DNA from: Catenovulum sp. 2E275
GTDB taxonomy: Bacteria; Pseudomonadota; Gammaproteobacteria; Enterobacterales; Alteromonadaceae
NCBI RefSeq assembly: GCF_025515275.1
Contig: NZ_JAOPFU010000008.1
Span: 49,038 to 113,037 of the forward strand
Length of the DNA stretch: 64,000 nucleotides
Direction of reading: 5' to 3'
The position numbers were made by a program, and so were the translations under genes. Below the pieces are notes generated by a model. That model saw only the letters and a program-made list of their open reading frames with translations, was not told the DNA's origin and searched no databases. Numbering within the stretch: the first letter of the stretch is position 1; every line of letters begins with the position of its first letter. Below, in pieces: positions 1 through 9,485 of the stretch.

Positions 1-1
1 T

Positions 2-1837
2 CGTCCATCAATGGAATTGACCTTTGACTTAGATATTTTATATAGCGAACTAACTAATAACCGAAGTGAATTCCATTTACCTACTTCAGGTTCTAGTAGT
101 ACAGCTATTGGTTATATTGATGCGTTAGAAATTATCCCGGCATCAGATGGCGATGGTTATGAAGCAGTGTATGGTGAGTTTTCAAATACTCCGCTGCGCA
201 CAGAAACTCGTGAAGATTTAGATACCACAAAATTCACGCAAATTACTTTATCTAATCGCTGGGTTGTATCAGATAGGTTAACTTTTAAAACTTTAATTGG
301 GCATTCAGAATCTAAATTTAGTCAGCCAAAGTTGGATAAATTTTATACTGAAACTACAGGGGATATTACGACGGATTATCGTGGTTCTCATCGCTTTGAT
401 CCAGTTAATACTTATAGTATAGACCCTACTGATACCAGTGTTTGGACGTTCCGAGAGATTGATTTACGTGAAGATAGAATTGATAACATTTTTGATATCT
501 TTAGTGTAGATGGTAACTATGTATTAACTGATGAATCTTCTTTAAAATTTGGGATTTCATTAAAAAGTTTCGAAAACGAACGTGAGCTTAGACAAAGCAA
601 CGATATAGGTAATAGTACTGAAACCCCTCAAAATAATGATGTTCGAACTATCGATGAATTAGCTTATACATATTCAAATCATGATGTTTATGATTGGATT
701 GCAATCGATTTAGATAAAGCAATGGACTTTTATGGTGTAGATCGCAAACTCACTTCTAATGACATTGTTAATAGTGCATCCGGAAAAGTTGAAGAAGAAA
801 CAAATGCAGCTTTTGTTGAATATGAATGGGTGAATTATTTTAGTGACAGTGTATTACGTGGTAATTTTGGTCTTCGTTATTATGACACTGAGATCACCTC
901 TTATGGCGTAACTAATGGAACAGATGTTAAAATTGGCTCAGGTTATGATGGTGTATTACCAGCATTAAACTTAGCATGGGAACCAACAGACAATACAGTC
1001 GTTCGTTTCAGTGCAGCTAAAAATGTTACCCGCCCTTCATTAGGTTCGTTAGGTGTATCGGGTGAAGTACAAGTTGACCCTGATGGCTCTAGAGGTTTAG
1101 ATGTTTCTGCTGGTAATCCAAGATTAAAACCATTTGAATCTAATAACTATGATGCTTCTTATGAATGGTATTTTTCTGATGAAGGCTCTGTAGCTGTTGG
1201 ATTATTCTATAAAGAAATTGACAACTTTATTATTGGTAAAACGGTTGAAGTTCCTTATTCAGAGACAGGTTTCCCTCTTTCTTTATTGGACGAGAGTTTA
1301 GGTCAGACAGGTGATACTATTTTTAGCTATACACGTCCTGAAAATGGTAAGTCTACTGATATTAAAGGTATGGAACTTTCATTCCAAAGCTTGTTTACAT
1401 TTTTACCAGCGCCATTTGATAATATGGGTGTCGTAGCAAACTATACGTATGCTGATGGTGAGTTTTTATATGAAAACGTTCAAAACTCTGGCGTTGATCA
1501 ATATAAAACCTTTGAAGGTCTGTCAAAACATAATACAAACTTCACCTTATATTATGAAACTGAAAAATGGGGTGCTCGTGTATCTGCTGCAACAAGAAGT
1601 GACTATATCACTTGGGGTGCTGGGGTAGCTGAAGATGAAGATGAGCACGGCTTCCATGGTACTACATTTATGGATATGTCAGTATTCTATCAAGTCAATG
1701 ACAATCTTAAGTTAACTTTAGAAGGGGTTAATTTAACAGATGAAAAAGACGAACAATACAGTGATACTGCTGACCGTATCTATAATGTGACAACCAGTGG
1801 ACGTACTTTCTATTTAGGTGCTTCTTACAAGTTTTAA
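2..1837 (+). CDS. TonB-dependent receptor, C-terminal part (cut by window edge)
   Basis: This is the C-terminal 611 codons of an outer-membrane TonB-dependent receptor. The frame is open from base 2 with no start codon and no plug domain, so the gene begins upstream of the window. The visible part is beta-barrel sequence with alternating aromatic strands, the motif RFSAAKNVTRPSLGSL, an NPRLKPFES loop and a terminal strand ending YLGASYKF, as expected for an outer-membrane barrel. The style matches the large carbohydrate-type receptors (TIGR01782-like), as does the receptor at 54360. It is followed by a terminator and a GH43 lipoprotein gene, so uptake of plant-type oligosaccharides is the likely role. 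The substrate cannot be read from the sequence. Confidence 0.9.
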   Translation, partial: RPSMELTFDLDILYSELTNNRSEFHLPTSGSSSTAIGYIDALEIIPASDGDGYEAVYGEFSNTPLRTETREDLDTTKFTQITLSNRWVVSDRLTFKTLIGHSESKFSQPKLDKFYTETTGDITTDYRGSHRFDPVNTYSIDPTDTSVWTFREIDLREDRIDNIFDIFSVDGNYVLTDESSLKFGISLKSFENERELRQSNDIGNSTETPQNNDVRTIDELAYTYSNHDVYDWIAIDLDKAMDFYGVDRKLTSNDIVNSASGKVEEETNAAFVEYEWVNYFSDSVLRGNFGLRYYDTEITSYGVTNGTDVKIGSGYDGVLPALNLAWEPTDNTVVRFSAAKNVTRPSLGSLGVSGEVQVDPDGSRGLDVSAGNPRLKPFESNNYDASYEWYFSDEGSVAVGLFYKEIDNFIIGKTVEVPYSETGFPLSLLDESLGQTGDTIFSYTRPENGKSTDIKGMELSFQSLFTFLPAPFDNMGVVANYTYADGEFLYENVQNSGVDQYKTFEGLSKHNTNFTLYYETEKWGARVSAATRSDYITWGAGVAEDEDEHGFHGTTFMDMSVFYQVNDNLKLTLEGVNLTDEKDEQYSDTADRIYNVTTSGRTFYLGASYKF

Positions 1838-1892
1838 CCTCTCCTCTGTTGAACATGCCGGGGCTGATATTTAGCCTTTGGCGTGTTTTTTT

Positions 1893-1924
1893 AAACCTGA
1901 GTTTTCTACACTCAGGTTTTTTTG
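1893..1924 (+). terminator. Rho-independent terminator after the receptor
   Basis: The arms AAACCTGAG and CTCAGGTTT enclose a short loop and run into a T tract, 55 bases after the receptor stop. It should limit read-through into the GH43 gene, which starts 37 bases later. Confidence 0.75.
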
Positions 1925-1960
1925 TTTCTGATTAATATATTTAGATCAATGGATGTAAAC

Positions 1961-4135
1961 ATGAAACGACTTGTCATTTCTATTTTTTGTCTTGTTATGA
2001 CTGGCTTAGTTGCTTGTTCTTCTGAGCGGGTTAAAACTAACCAGACAGATAATATTGAAGCACAGCAGTATGCTGGCTATTTATTTGCATATTTTGTTGG
2101 TAATGACCCCGGCGAAGAGCAAGTTTATTTTGCTTTAAGTGCGGATGGCTTTAATTATCGAGCATTAAATCAAGGTAAGCCAGTATTAAACTCAACAGAT
2201 ATCAGTTCTACTGGCGGGGTAAGAGATCCTCATATTTTGCGCGGTCAGGATGGTTATTTTTACATGGTACTAACAGATTTATATGTACCTAAGATGCAAT
2301 GGAATAACACTGCCATGGTGATGCTTAAATCAAAAGATTTAATTAATTGGAGTCATTCTATAATTGATATTCCCAATCGTTTTCCAACTCAGTTTGGTGA
2401 TGTTAATCGGGTTTGGGCGCCACAAACAATTTATGATAAAGCCGCTGAAAAAAATATGTTGTACTTTAGTATGAAACAAGCTGATGGCCCGGATATTATT
2501 TATTATGCTTATGCCAACCCGTCATTTACCGATTTAGAATCGACCCCTAAGCAACTTTATTTTCCACCTACGCAGAGCAATAGCAAAGCATCTATTGATG
2601 GCGATATTATTGAAAAGGATGGTAAATTCTATTTATATCATAAAGCAGAGGATGGAACACCAGGGATCAAATTAGCTATTTCAGATGAGTTAACGCAAGG
2701 TTATAAACTAGTTAGTACAGATCGGGTTGATCGTGAAGTTAATTCAGTTGAGGGCAGTGCTACTTTTAAATTAATTGATTCAGATGAATATATATTGATG
2801 TACGATGTGTATAAAAAAGGAGAATATCAATTTGCTAAAAGTAATGATTTGTTAAATTTTGAGATTATTGATCAAGATATAACAATGAACTTTCATCCCC
2901 GTCATGGTAGCGTAATCCCAGTGACACAAAGCGAAATTGATGCTTTAGTTCAAAAATGGGGATCGTTTAACGGTGCGGTTGCCTCATCTGCTTCGGAGCA
3001 GGTCAAAAAAATGAACTTAGTGATCGATGACCAGAAGCAAACCATTTATTTACCTGTTAAATCTGGTACCGATTTAACGGCTTTTGATCCTAAATTTATT
3101 TTAACGCCTGGTGCTAGCATATCACCTACAGGAAAACAGGATTTTTCAGCAGGCGATGTCGATTATCAAGTGACAGTAAATCAACAAACAAAAACCTATA
3201 AAGTCAGTGCTAGGGTGAATAATAACCCCGTTATTGCCGGTTATTATGCCGATCCGGAAATTATTTATTCACAACGGGATAAGAAATATTATTTATATCC
3301 GACTTCGGATGGTTTTACTGATTGGTCTGGAACTCATTTTGAAACATTTTCTAGTACAGATTTAATCAACTGGAAAAACGAAGGCGTGATTTTGGATCTT
3401 AAAAAGCAGGTAACATGGGCAGATCGCAATGCATGGGCGCCAGCCGCAATAGAACATAAAACCTCAGATAAATATCAATATTTTTATTATTTTACTGCAG
3501 CTCAAAAAATTGGGGTTGCGGTTGCCGATAATCCGCAAGGGCCTTTTATAGACTCAGGTAAAGCACTGATTGATTTTAAACCTGACGGTATTACTGACGG
3601 GCAGGAAATAGATCCAGATGTATTTAAAGATCCGGTTTCCGGTAAAAGTTATTTATATTGGGGAAATATATATATGGCGGTTGCTGAACTTAATAAAGAT
3701 ATGACTAGCATCGATAAATCATCACTTCGGGTATTAACTCCAAATACAACTTTCCGTGAAGGAGTAGAAGTATTTTATCGAAATGGGCTGTATTATTTTT
3801 TATGGTCAGAAAATGATACCCGTCATCCTGATTATCGTGTGCGTTATGCAACATCAAAATCTCCTACCGGGCCTCTAAATATCTCGGAAAATAATTTAGT
3901 CATAGCCAAAGATATTGAAAAACAGATATTTGCAACAGGTCATAATTCTGTGATTAATAAACCTGGGACTGATGAGTGGTATATTGTTTATCATAGGTTT
4001 AATCGTCCTCATGGTAAAAATATGGGTCGAGCAGCAGGATTCCACCGCGAAGTTTGTATTGATAAATTAGTGTTTAATCCTGATGGTTCCATCAAACAAA
4101 CGATACCGACTCTCGAAGGGATAAATCCTCAGTAA
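1961..4135 (+). CDS. Lipoprotein with two tandem GH43 glycosidase modules
   Basis: This 724-residue exported glycosidase is predicted to remove arabinose or similar residues from pectin or hemicellulose side chains. I chose the ATG at 1961 because it gives a clean lipoprotein signal peptide ending in the lipobox LVAC; the earlier TTG at 1922 overlaps the terminator. The N-terminal five-bladed GH43 module (about residues 40-335) has RDPHI with Asp89, a later SIDGD and VEGSA. A spacer of about 75 residues resembles a bacterial Ig-like/DUF5018-type domain. The second GH43 module (about 425-724) has YADPE with Asp431, EIDPD and REGVE with Glu600. Both modules therefore keep the Asp/Asp/Glu triad. 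Most GH43 proteins have one catalytic module, so the duplication is unusual. The exact specificity is unknown. Confidence 0.85.
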   Translation: MKRLVISIFCLVMTGLVACSSERVKTNQTDNIEAQQYAGYLFAYFVGNDPGEEQVYFALSADGFNYRALNQGKPVLNSTDISSTGGVRDPHILRGQDGYFYMVLTDLYVPKMQWNNTAMVMLKSKDLINWSHSIIDIPNRFPTQFGDVNRVWAPQTIYDKAAEKNMLYFSMKQADGPDIIYYAYANPSFTDLESTPKQLYFPPTQSNSKASIDGDIIEKDGKFYLYHKAEDGTPGIKLAISDELTQGYKLVSTDRVDREVNSVEGSATFKLIDSDEYILMYDVYKKGEYQFAKSNDLLNFEIIDQDITMNFHPRHGSVIPVTQSEIDALVQKWGSFNGAVASSASEQVKKMNLVIDDQKQTIYLPVKSGTDLTAFDPKFILTPGASISPTGKQDFSAGDVDYQVTVNQQTKTYKVSARVNNNPVIAGYYADPEIIYSQRDKKYYLYPTSDGFTDWSGTHFETFSSTDLINWKNEGVILDLKKQVTWADRNAWAPAAIEHKTSDKYQYFYYFTAAQKIGVAVADNPQGPFIDSGKALIDFKPDGITDGQEIDPDVFKDPVSGKSYLYWGNIYMAVAELNKDMTSIDKSSLRVLTPNTTFREGVEVFYRNGLYYFLWSENDTRHPDYRVRYATSKSPTGPLNISENNLVIAKDIEKQIFATGHNSVINKPGTDEWYIVYHRFNRPHGKNMGRAAGFHREVCIDKLVFNPDGSIKQTIPTLEGINPQ

Positions 4136-4409
4136 AAGGGAGGAAGCTGAGGTTTGATACAAATTTAGTTAAAACCTAAATTTTGGCATTTCTTCTACGT
4201 TAGCCTACATGGATGTGGACTAGCGTCACTTTACAGGAATAGAAAAATTTTATGCTCTTAATATATACGTTCCACATCAGTCATAATATCTGGCATAAAT
4301 ACTAAATAAACTGCTGAAAAGTTGTGCTCAAAAAATCAACAGGCCCTGGTGATTTTCACAATTCACAAAATTTCTCTGACCATTCACCAAAAAGAAAATC
4401 AGGTTTGTT
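4136..4409. other. Intergenic region with no gene seen
   Basis: This is the first part of a 354-base gap. An AT-rich 8-bp hairpin (AAATTTAG at 4161-4168, CTAAATTT at 4176-4183) lies just after the GH43 stop and may be a weak terminator. I see no credible small ORF or RNA gene. Confidence 0.5.
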
Positions 4410-4452
4410 TTGACTGAATTTATTATTTCGGCATAATGCTACCGGTAGCATT
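4410..4452 (+). promoter_or_regulatory. Sigma-70 promoter overlapped by an ACCGGT operator
   Basis: TTGACT (4410-4415) and CATAAT (4432-4437) are separated by 16 bases and look like a sigma-70 promoter. The last three bases of the -10 box overlap a perfect 18-bp palindrome at 4435-4452, AATGCTACCGGTAGCATT, which would cover the transcription start. This geometry fits repression. An even palindrome with a central CG is typical of LacI-family operators. Related sites occur at 47164 and 54281. Confidence 0.75.
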
Positions 4453-4489
4453 TTAAGCTAATGTTAATTTAAATTGTAAAGGTAGTTAA

Positions 4490-5503
4490 ATGTTGAAAAT
4501 TAATCTAAAGGATTTCTATAAAGTATTATTTACCCTGTTTAGCTTGCTCTTCACTGGCTCAAGTGCCGCAGAATTTTTAGTAGATGATGGATACACGGTT
4601 CAGGAAAGATATGACAGATATGTAAAAACTGAGCCGGGTTTAGCTTATCCAGATCCACAATTAGCTGAGGGGATGAGAATTTATCAAGACAGAGCGTACG
4701 CTTATCCAAATCAAACCACTCAATTAAACCGGATGCTACATCTGGATATTTATCAGCCTAAATTAACAGCTAACCAAACAGCTCCCGGCGTTATGCTGAT
4801 TCATGGTGGCGGCTGGCGTTCTGGTAATAAAAGCCACATGTTTGCGTTGGCAAATGAGTTGGTAAAACGTGGTTATATTGTATTTACCCCAGAGTATCGT
4901 TTATCGACAGAGGCTCAGTTTCCAGCCGGATTAGTGGATTTAAACAATGCTATTTTATGGATAAAAGCGAATGCAAAACAGTATCAGCTCGATATTAATA
5001 AACTGGCAATTGGCGGTGGTTCATCTGGCGGCCACATGGCTGCATTATTAGGATTTAGTGGCTCAACTGGACATTTTATTGATGCTAGCAATCCTCTTCA
5101 AAAAACATTTAATACTAAAGTAAACGCTATTATTGATATGGATGGTGTGGTTGGTTTAACGACGCCAGAAGCACTTGAATATGAAAATAAAAAAGGTAAA
5201 AACTCGGCAATGGGCTTATGGCTTGGGGCAAGTTATCAGGACGATAAAAAATTATGGGAACAAGCATCTCCATTACTTTATATCAATGAACATTCGCCTG
5301 CCTTATTATTTATCAGTAGCGGCCAAATGCGCTTTGCCGCCGGTTATCAGCAAGCTAAAGCTAAACTCGAAGTGCTTAATATTGCAACTGAGTTTTATTT
5401 GGTACAGCAGCCCCAAACAATTCACACATTTTGGTTGTTTGAACCTTGGTTGAGCAAAACCGCAGATAAAATAGATTTATTCCTTAAAAAAGCTTTTAAT
5501 TAA
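4490..5503 (+). CDS. Exported alpha/beta-hydrolase esterase of the pectin regulon
   Basis: This 337-residue exported alpha/beta-hydrolase is of the BD-FAE/carboxylesterase type and may remove acetyl or feruloyl groups from pectin or xylan. An N-terminal hydrophobic stretch ending around SSAAEF looks like a signal peptide. The oxyanion-hole motif HGGGW is near residue 105. The nucleophile motif GGSSGGHMA places Ser178 as catalytic, and His312 in TIHTFW is the likely catalytic histidine. The usual acidic residue after the sixth strand is not obvious; that turn reads FISSGQMRF, so the acid may be displaced. The operator-controlled promoter upstream links it to the GH105 and TBDR genes at 47 and 54 kb. 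The substrate is inferred from context. Confidence 0.75.
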   Translation: MLKINLKDFYKVLFTLFSLLFTGSSAAEFLVDDGYTVQERYDRYVKTEPGLAYPDPQLAEGMRIYQDRAYAYPNQTTQLNRMLHLDIYQPKLTANQTAPGVMLIHGGGWRSGNKSHMFALANELVKRGYIVFTPEYRLSTEAQFPAGLVDLNNAILWIKANAKQYQLDINKLAIGGGSSGGHMAALLGFSGSTGHFIDASNPLQKTFNTKVNAIIDMDGVVGLTTPEALEYENKKGKNSAMGLWLGASYQDDKKLWEQASPLLYINEHSPALLFISSGQMRFAAGYQQAKAKLEVLNIATEFYLVQQPQTIHTFWLFEPWLSKTADKIDLFLKKAFN

Positions 5504-5548
5504 GCTGTTTTAGCGATAAAAAATTAAAATTTAAGCCGGTAAATAACA

Positions 5549-5974
5549 ATGACAAATCAGCAAATTGAACATATTAGTAATTATATCAATGCCTCGCCTC
5601 AGCAAGTATATCAATTTGCCAGTAATCCAAAAAATTTACCACAGTGGGCGGCTGGTTTAGCTAATTCAGAGGTTTCAAAACAAGGTGATAACTGGCTGAT
5701 GCAAGCTCCATTTGGCTTGGTTAAAGTTAGGTTTATTGAAACAAACCCCTACGGGGTTTTGGATCATTGGGTTGAGTTTGAATCTGGCGTGCAAGTTTAT
5801 AACCCAATGAGAGTCATTCAGCATGGTGCGGGGAGTGAATTTATTTTTACGTTGATTCGCCAAAGCGAAATGACAGATGATGCATTTGAGCAAGATAAAC
5901 AAGCGGTTATAGCCGATTTAACAAGATTAAAAACAGTGCTTGAAGCTAGTTTATTGCCAATCGAACTTGAATAG
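5549..5974 (+). CDS. SRPBCC (START/polyketide-cyclase fold) family protein
   Basis: This is a 141-residue cytoplasmic protein with no signal peptide or membrane segment. The pattern of N-terminal strand, INASPQQVYQFASNPKNLPQWA and then alternating strands with a long C-terminal helix is that of the SRPBCC ligand-binding fold. Members bind small hydrophobic ligands or act as enzymes. No catalytic residues or ligand can be named here. It lies 45 bases after the esterase and may be co-transcribed with it, but nothing ties it to pectin. Confidence 0.7.
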   Translation: MTNQQIEHISNYINASPQQVYQFASNPKNLPQWAAGLANSEVSKQGDNWLMQAPFGLVKVRFIETNPYGVLDHWVEFESGVQVYNPMRVIQHGAGSEFIFTLIRQSEMTDDAFEQDKQAVIADLTRLKTVLEASLLPIELE

Positions 5975-6278
5975 CCAAAACATATATAAGTTTTTCGGGC
6001 AATAAATAGATATAAAACAATATAGGTGTAGTCGCAATTATGCGTGAACATTGCTATTTAAAGTGGCTTTAACTGCTAAAAAATAAATCGACATGATGCT
6101 AGTTTATTCTTACATGTATTAAAAATACGGAAATGGTTGAAGGTTGATTTTGTTTAAGTTTTCACTTTAAATGTAAAATTTTTGTGGCATAATCGCGTTA
6201 AAGGAATAAATATAATAATAAGGTAATATATGTCGGTCTCTCTCTATTTTTCCCATCTAGTCGGTTTTAGTTATTGTT
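5975..6278 (+). promoter_or_regulatory. Leader of the RDD-MoxR operon with extended -10 and a leader ORF
   Basis: This 304-base AT-rich gap holds an extended -10 element, TGGCATAAT (6185-6193), without a convincing -35. A 19-codon ORF at 6230-6289 has a Shine-Dalgarno-like AAGGT seven bases upstream. It overlaps the start of the RDD gene in another frame. The RDD start itself has no visible ribosome-binding site, so translational coupling is possible. Confidence 0.35.
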
Positions 6279-6962
6279 ATGCAGGCTAAAATAACGGAAG
6301 ACGTTCAGGTTGAAACTGCCGAAGGCATTAGCATTGATTTTCAACCCGCAGGATTTGCTGCTCGGACTCTCGCTTACTTATTTGATTTAATTTTGCGCTT
6401 AGCCGCTTTAATTGCCATTAGCCTTATTTTTAGTGCCGTTGGCGAGTTTGGCATAGGAATTATTTTATTAAGCAGTTTTTTACTTGAGTGGTTTTACCCC
6501 ATTTTATTTGAACATTTTTGGGGGGCGACTCCGGGTAAAAAATTAATAGGTTTAAAAGTTATTTATGCCAATGGACTGCCCCTTACTTTACCCGGAGCAA
6601 TGACCCGAAATTTATTTCGAGCCATTGATATTTTACCTTTTGGCTATTTGGTTGGCTTAATTAGTATGATGCTAACAGGTAAATTCCAGCGTATTGGCGA
6701 TTGGGTTGCTGGTACTATGGTGGTATACCAAGGTACAACTAATCATTATTCCTTACCAAAAACAGATGTTTTATATCAACCCCAGTTTGAATTATCCACT
6801 CAGGAGCAAGTAGCAGTGATTCGTTTTGCCGAACGAACTAAAACGCTATCCGATTCCAGAGCAACTGAATTGGCTGAGATTTTATCTCCGGTTTTAAACA
6901 GTGAATTAGAATCACGCGAGTGCTTAAAGTCTATGGCTAACCGTTATATAGGTCACAGATGA
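6279..6962 (+). CDS. RDD-family membrane protein
   Basis: This 227-residue inner-membrane protein of the RDD family is the first gene of a six-gene operon. The opening VETAEGISIDFQPAGFAARTLAYLFD is characteristic, with the family Arg (AARTLAY) and Asp (YLFDLIL). A typical GATPGKKLIGLKVI segment follows near residue 90, then TRNLFRAIDILPFGYLVG. The C-terminal 60 residues are soluble. Genes of this type sit at the head of MoxR/DUF58 operons across proteobacteria. The biochemical role is not established. The stop overlaps the next start as ATGA (6959-6962). Confidence 0.85.
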   Translation: MQAKITEDVQVETAEGISIDFQPAGFAARTLAYLFDLILRLAALIAISLIFSAVGEFGIGIILLSSFLLEWFYPILFEHFWGATPGKKLIGLKVIYANGLPLTLPGAMTRNLFRAIDILPFGYLVGLISMMLTGKFQRIGDWVAGTMVVYQGTTNHYSLPKTDVLYQPQFELSTQEQVAVIRFAERTKTLSDSRATELAEILSPVLNSELESRECLKSMANRYIGHR

Positions 6963-7915
6963 AACAAACTCAATTTATTAACGCCAGAAAAGCTGACTGG
7001 CAATTACTGGAGCGTGAAATTGAAGGATCTGACAAAAACACAGATTTTATCGATTTACCGGCCTTGTTACGTGCAGTAACACATGATTTAGCAATTTCAA
7101 AAAGCCGTTCTTATAGTCCGGACTTAGTGAATAAGTTGAATACACTGGTGACTTCTGCGCAGGCGAAAATGTATCAGCCTAAACATAAGGTATGGTATGA
7201 GTTATTACGCTTTATGCGGGTTGGTTTTCCTCTTTCTGTTTTTCAGTTAAAGCGTGCAGTGATTATTAACCATTTTCTGTTCTATGGTCTGGCTTTAGTT
7301 GCTTATTTATTAACTATTTATAAGCCTGAGTTGATATATCAATTTGTTGATAATTTTCAAGTATCAAATATTGAGTCAATGTATAACCCTGAGTCAAAGT
7401 ATAGATTGAAAGAACGGGCATCTAGCGGTGATTTTGCTATGTTTGGTTTTTATATTTTCAATAATATCAAACTGGCATTTCAAACTTTTGTTGGTGGTTT
7501 AGTCTTGGGAGTTGGGGCATTATTTTTCTTAATTTTTAATGGCTTTTTTTTTGGCGCTATCAGTGCTCATATCGTTAATATTGGGTATCAATCTACTTTT
7601 TTCTCATTTGTTATTACGCATGGCTCATTTGAATTAACTGCAATAGTATTGTCTGCCGCAGCTGGTACACACATAGGCTATAGCTTGTTAAACCCCGGGC
7701 GTTTATCTCGGAGTATTGCGGTTAAACAAGCCGCTAAGCGGGCATTTCCTGTGATGTTTGGCGCTTTTATATTTTTAATTATTGCTGCATTTATCGAAGC
7801 ATTTTGGTCATCAAGTTTATGGTTGCCTAACTCTGTTAAATATACGGTAGGTGCTTGCTGCTGGATTTTTATTGCGATTTATTTTTATCGGGGACACAAA
7901 CATGCAGCTCGATAA
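6959..7915 (+). CDS. SpoIIM-like (DUF95) stage II sporulation protein M family membrane protein
   Basis: This 318-residue membrane protein belongs to the SpoIIM/DUF95 family found in non-sporulating bacteria as part of MoxR operons. It has a soluble N-terminal region of about 95 residues opening MKQTQFINARKADWQLLE, typical of the family. Several membrane helices follow, including a Gly-rich segment around GGLVLGVGALFFLIFNGFFF and the conserved ITHGSFELTAI. It is translationally coupled to RDD by a 4-base overlap, and its end overlaps the next gene by 14 bases. Confidence 0.85.
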   Translation: MKQTQFINARKADWQLLEREIEGSDKNTDFIDLPALLRAVTHDLAISKSRSYSPDLVNKLNTLVTSAQAKMYQPKHKVWYELLRFMRVGFPLSVFQLKRAVIINHFLFYGLALVAYLLTIYKPELIYQFVDNFQVSNIESMYNPESKYRLKERASSGDFAMFGFYIFNNIKLAFQTFVGGLVLGVGALFFLIFNGFFFGAISAHIVNIGYQSTFFSFVITHGSFELTAIVLSAAAGTHIGYSLLNPGRLSRSIAVKQAAKRAFPVMFGAFIFLIIAAFIEAFWSSSLWLPNSVKYTVGACCWIFIAIYFYRGHKHAAR

Positions 7916-9485
7916 GTTAATTATTCAGCTCAAGCCCCGTACGGTTTGGCAAGCTGTTGATTTAGGTTGCAAAATGACTTTGTTTTGGTTTAAACCTTTG
8001 TTGTTTATCTGGTTAATTTTGTCTTTACCAATTTTTTTAATCTTGCTTTGGTTTTCCCCTTTATTAGCAATCTTAAGTATTTGGTTTTTCAAACCTTATT
8101 TTGAAAGAGCACTTTTGTATTATGTCAGTCGGGCGGTATTTTCTGAACCGGTAAACATCAAGAGCACCATTTCTAATTGGCCAGCTCAACTTAAAAATGA
8201 ATGGTTTTCAAGCTTGAGTTGGCGGCGTTTATCTCCGTCTCGTAGTTTTAATTTAGCGGTGATCCAGCTTGAACAGTTAACAGGTAAAGCTTTGAGCAGA
8301 CGGTTAGATATTTTGCATAAAACCAATCAGGATTTGTCCGGCTGGTGGAGTTTTATCTGTTTTTTATGGGAATGGATAATCGTATTTGCATTATTTACAT
8401 TTGTTCGGTTAATGGCACCAGAAGGCGTTGCTGAATTTGGTTTTTATGAACTCTTTTTTTCTAGTTTTTGGCAAATTATGTGTGCCTGTACTTTATATAT
8501 TAGTTTTGCATTTGCTGCGCCTTTTTATTTAACTTCTGGCTTTGCCTTATATTTAAATCGCAGGGTTGAACTGGAAGCATGGGATATTGAACTAGAGTTT
8601 AAAAAAATTAAGCAAAGACTTGCAGGTAAAATAGCGAATGCGCTTACGCTATTTATTTTAGGTTTTGGAGTGTTGATGCCGGATCCACTTTATGCAAATC
8701 AACCCCAACCAGTTGTTCCTGTTGAGGCAATTGAGCAACAACAAGCTGAGCAAAAAACGGTAGATGATCAGCTTGAACTAACCGAGCCGCCAATAAAGCA
8801 GGTGGTTGATTTAACCGATATTGACCATAAACTCGAACAAGTTTACCGTCAACCTCCGTTTGAAAATATTAAAACAACTCATGAAATAGTCTGGATTGGG
8901 CCAGATTTAAAAATGGATGAGTTTTCTGGGTTGGAATTAGACTGGCTTAAAAAACTACTTGAATCATTCAGCATATACCTTGAGGTAGGTATATGGTGTT
9001 TGTTTATTACTTTAGTTGGTTTTTTATTGTTTTATTGGCGTGATCAGCTATTTTTTTGGCGAAATAAAACTAAAAAAATGACAGTTGATTATGAGCAAAT
9101 CCCTGACTTTATTAATACTGCTGCAATGCCGCTGGATAGTGCTCAATTAAATTTTAAACAGCAGTTTGAGTTGGCTATGAGCGGCTCAAACTATCGGCTG
9201 GCAGTCGCGTTACTCATTCAACTTTGTTTACGTAACCTAGTAAAAAACTACTCAGTTAGTTTATCCAAATCAATGACCGAAGCCGAATGTCTTGCCGCAA
9301 TTAAACCCAAAGTGAATCAGGATGTTTTTGCTTATTTAGAGCGTTTATTTAAAGTTTGGATTAATTTGGCTTGGGCACATCAAAATGCCAATCAAAATAT
9401 AATCTTGGAGCTGTATCAACAAACGCAGGATTATTTTTATGCACCGGATAGCGCAACGCTAAACAGTCGTACGGAGTTTCATTAA
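7902..9485 (+). CDS. DUF4129-domain membrane protein of the MoxR operon
   Basis: This 527-residue inner-membrane protein has clusters of hydrophobic helices in its first 280 residues. A periplasmic Pro/Gln/Glu-rich stretch follows, then one further membrane helix (GIWCLFITLVGFLLFYW). The C-terminal cytoplasmic domain around LAVALLIQLCLRNLVKNY matches the DUF4129 pattern. I chose ATG 7902 (MQLDKLIIQL) rather than the upstream start at 7851, because upstream residues are read from the neighbour in another frame. It ends directly before the DUF4350 gene. The domain call rests on pattern and operon position. Confidence 0.65.
   Translation: MQLDKLIIQLKPRTVWQAVDLGCKMTLFWFKPLLFIWLILSLPIFLILLWFSPLLAILSIWFFKPYFERALLYYVSRAVFSEPVNIKSTISNWPAQLKNEWFSSLSWRRLSPSRSFNLAVIQLEQLTGKALSRRLDILHKTNQDLSGWWSFICFLWEWIIVFALFTFVRLMAPEGVAEFGFYELFFSSFWQIMCACTLYISFAFAAPFYLTSGFALYLNRRVELEAWDIELEFKKIKQRLAGKIANALTLFILGFGVLMPDPLYANQPQPVVPVEAIEQQQAEQKTVDDQLELTEPPIKQVVDLTDIDHKLEQVYRQPPFENIKTTHEIVWIGPDLKMDEFSGLELDWLKKLLESFSIYLEVGIWCLFITLVGFLLFYWRDQLFFWRNKTKKMTVDYEQIPDFINTAAMPLDSAQLNFKQQFELAMSGSNYRLAVALLIQLCLRNLVKNYSVSLSKSMTEAECLAAIKPKVNQDVFAYLERLFKVWINLAWAHQNANQNIILELYQQTQDYFYAPDSATLNSRTEFH

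Noticed and set aside
1922..1960. TTG start of the dual GH43 gene
   Set aside because: It overlaps the upstream terminator and precedes the lipoprotein signal by 13 unconserved residues. ATG 1961 is better.
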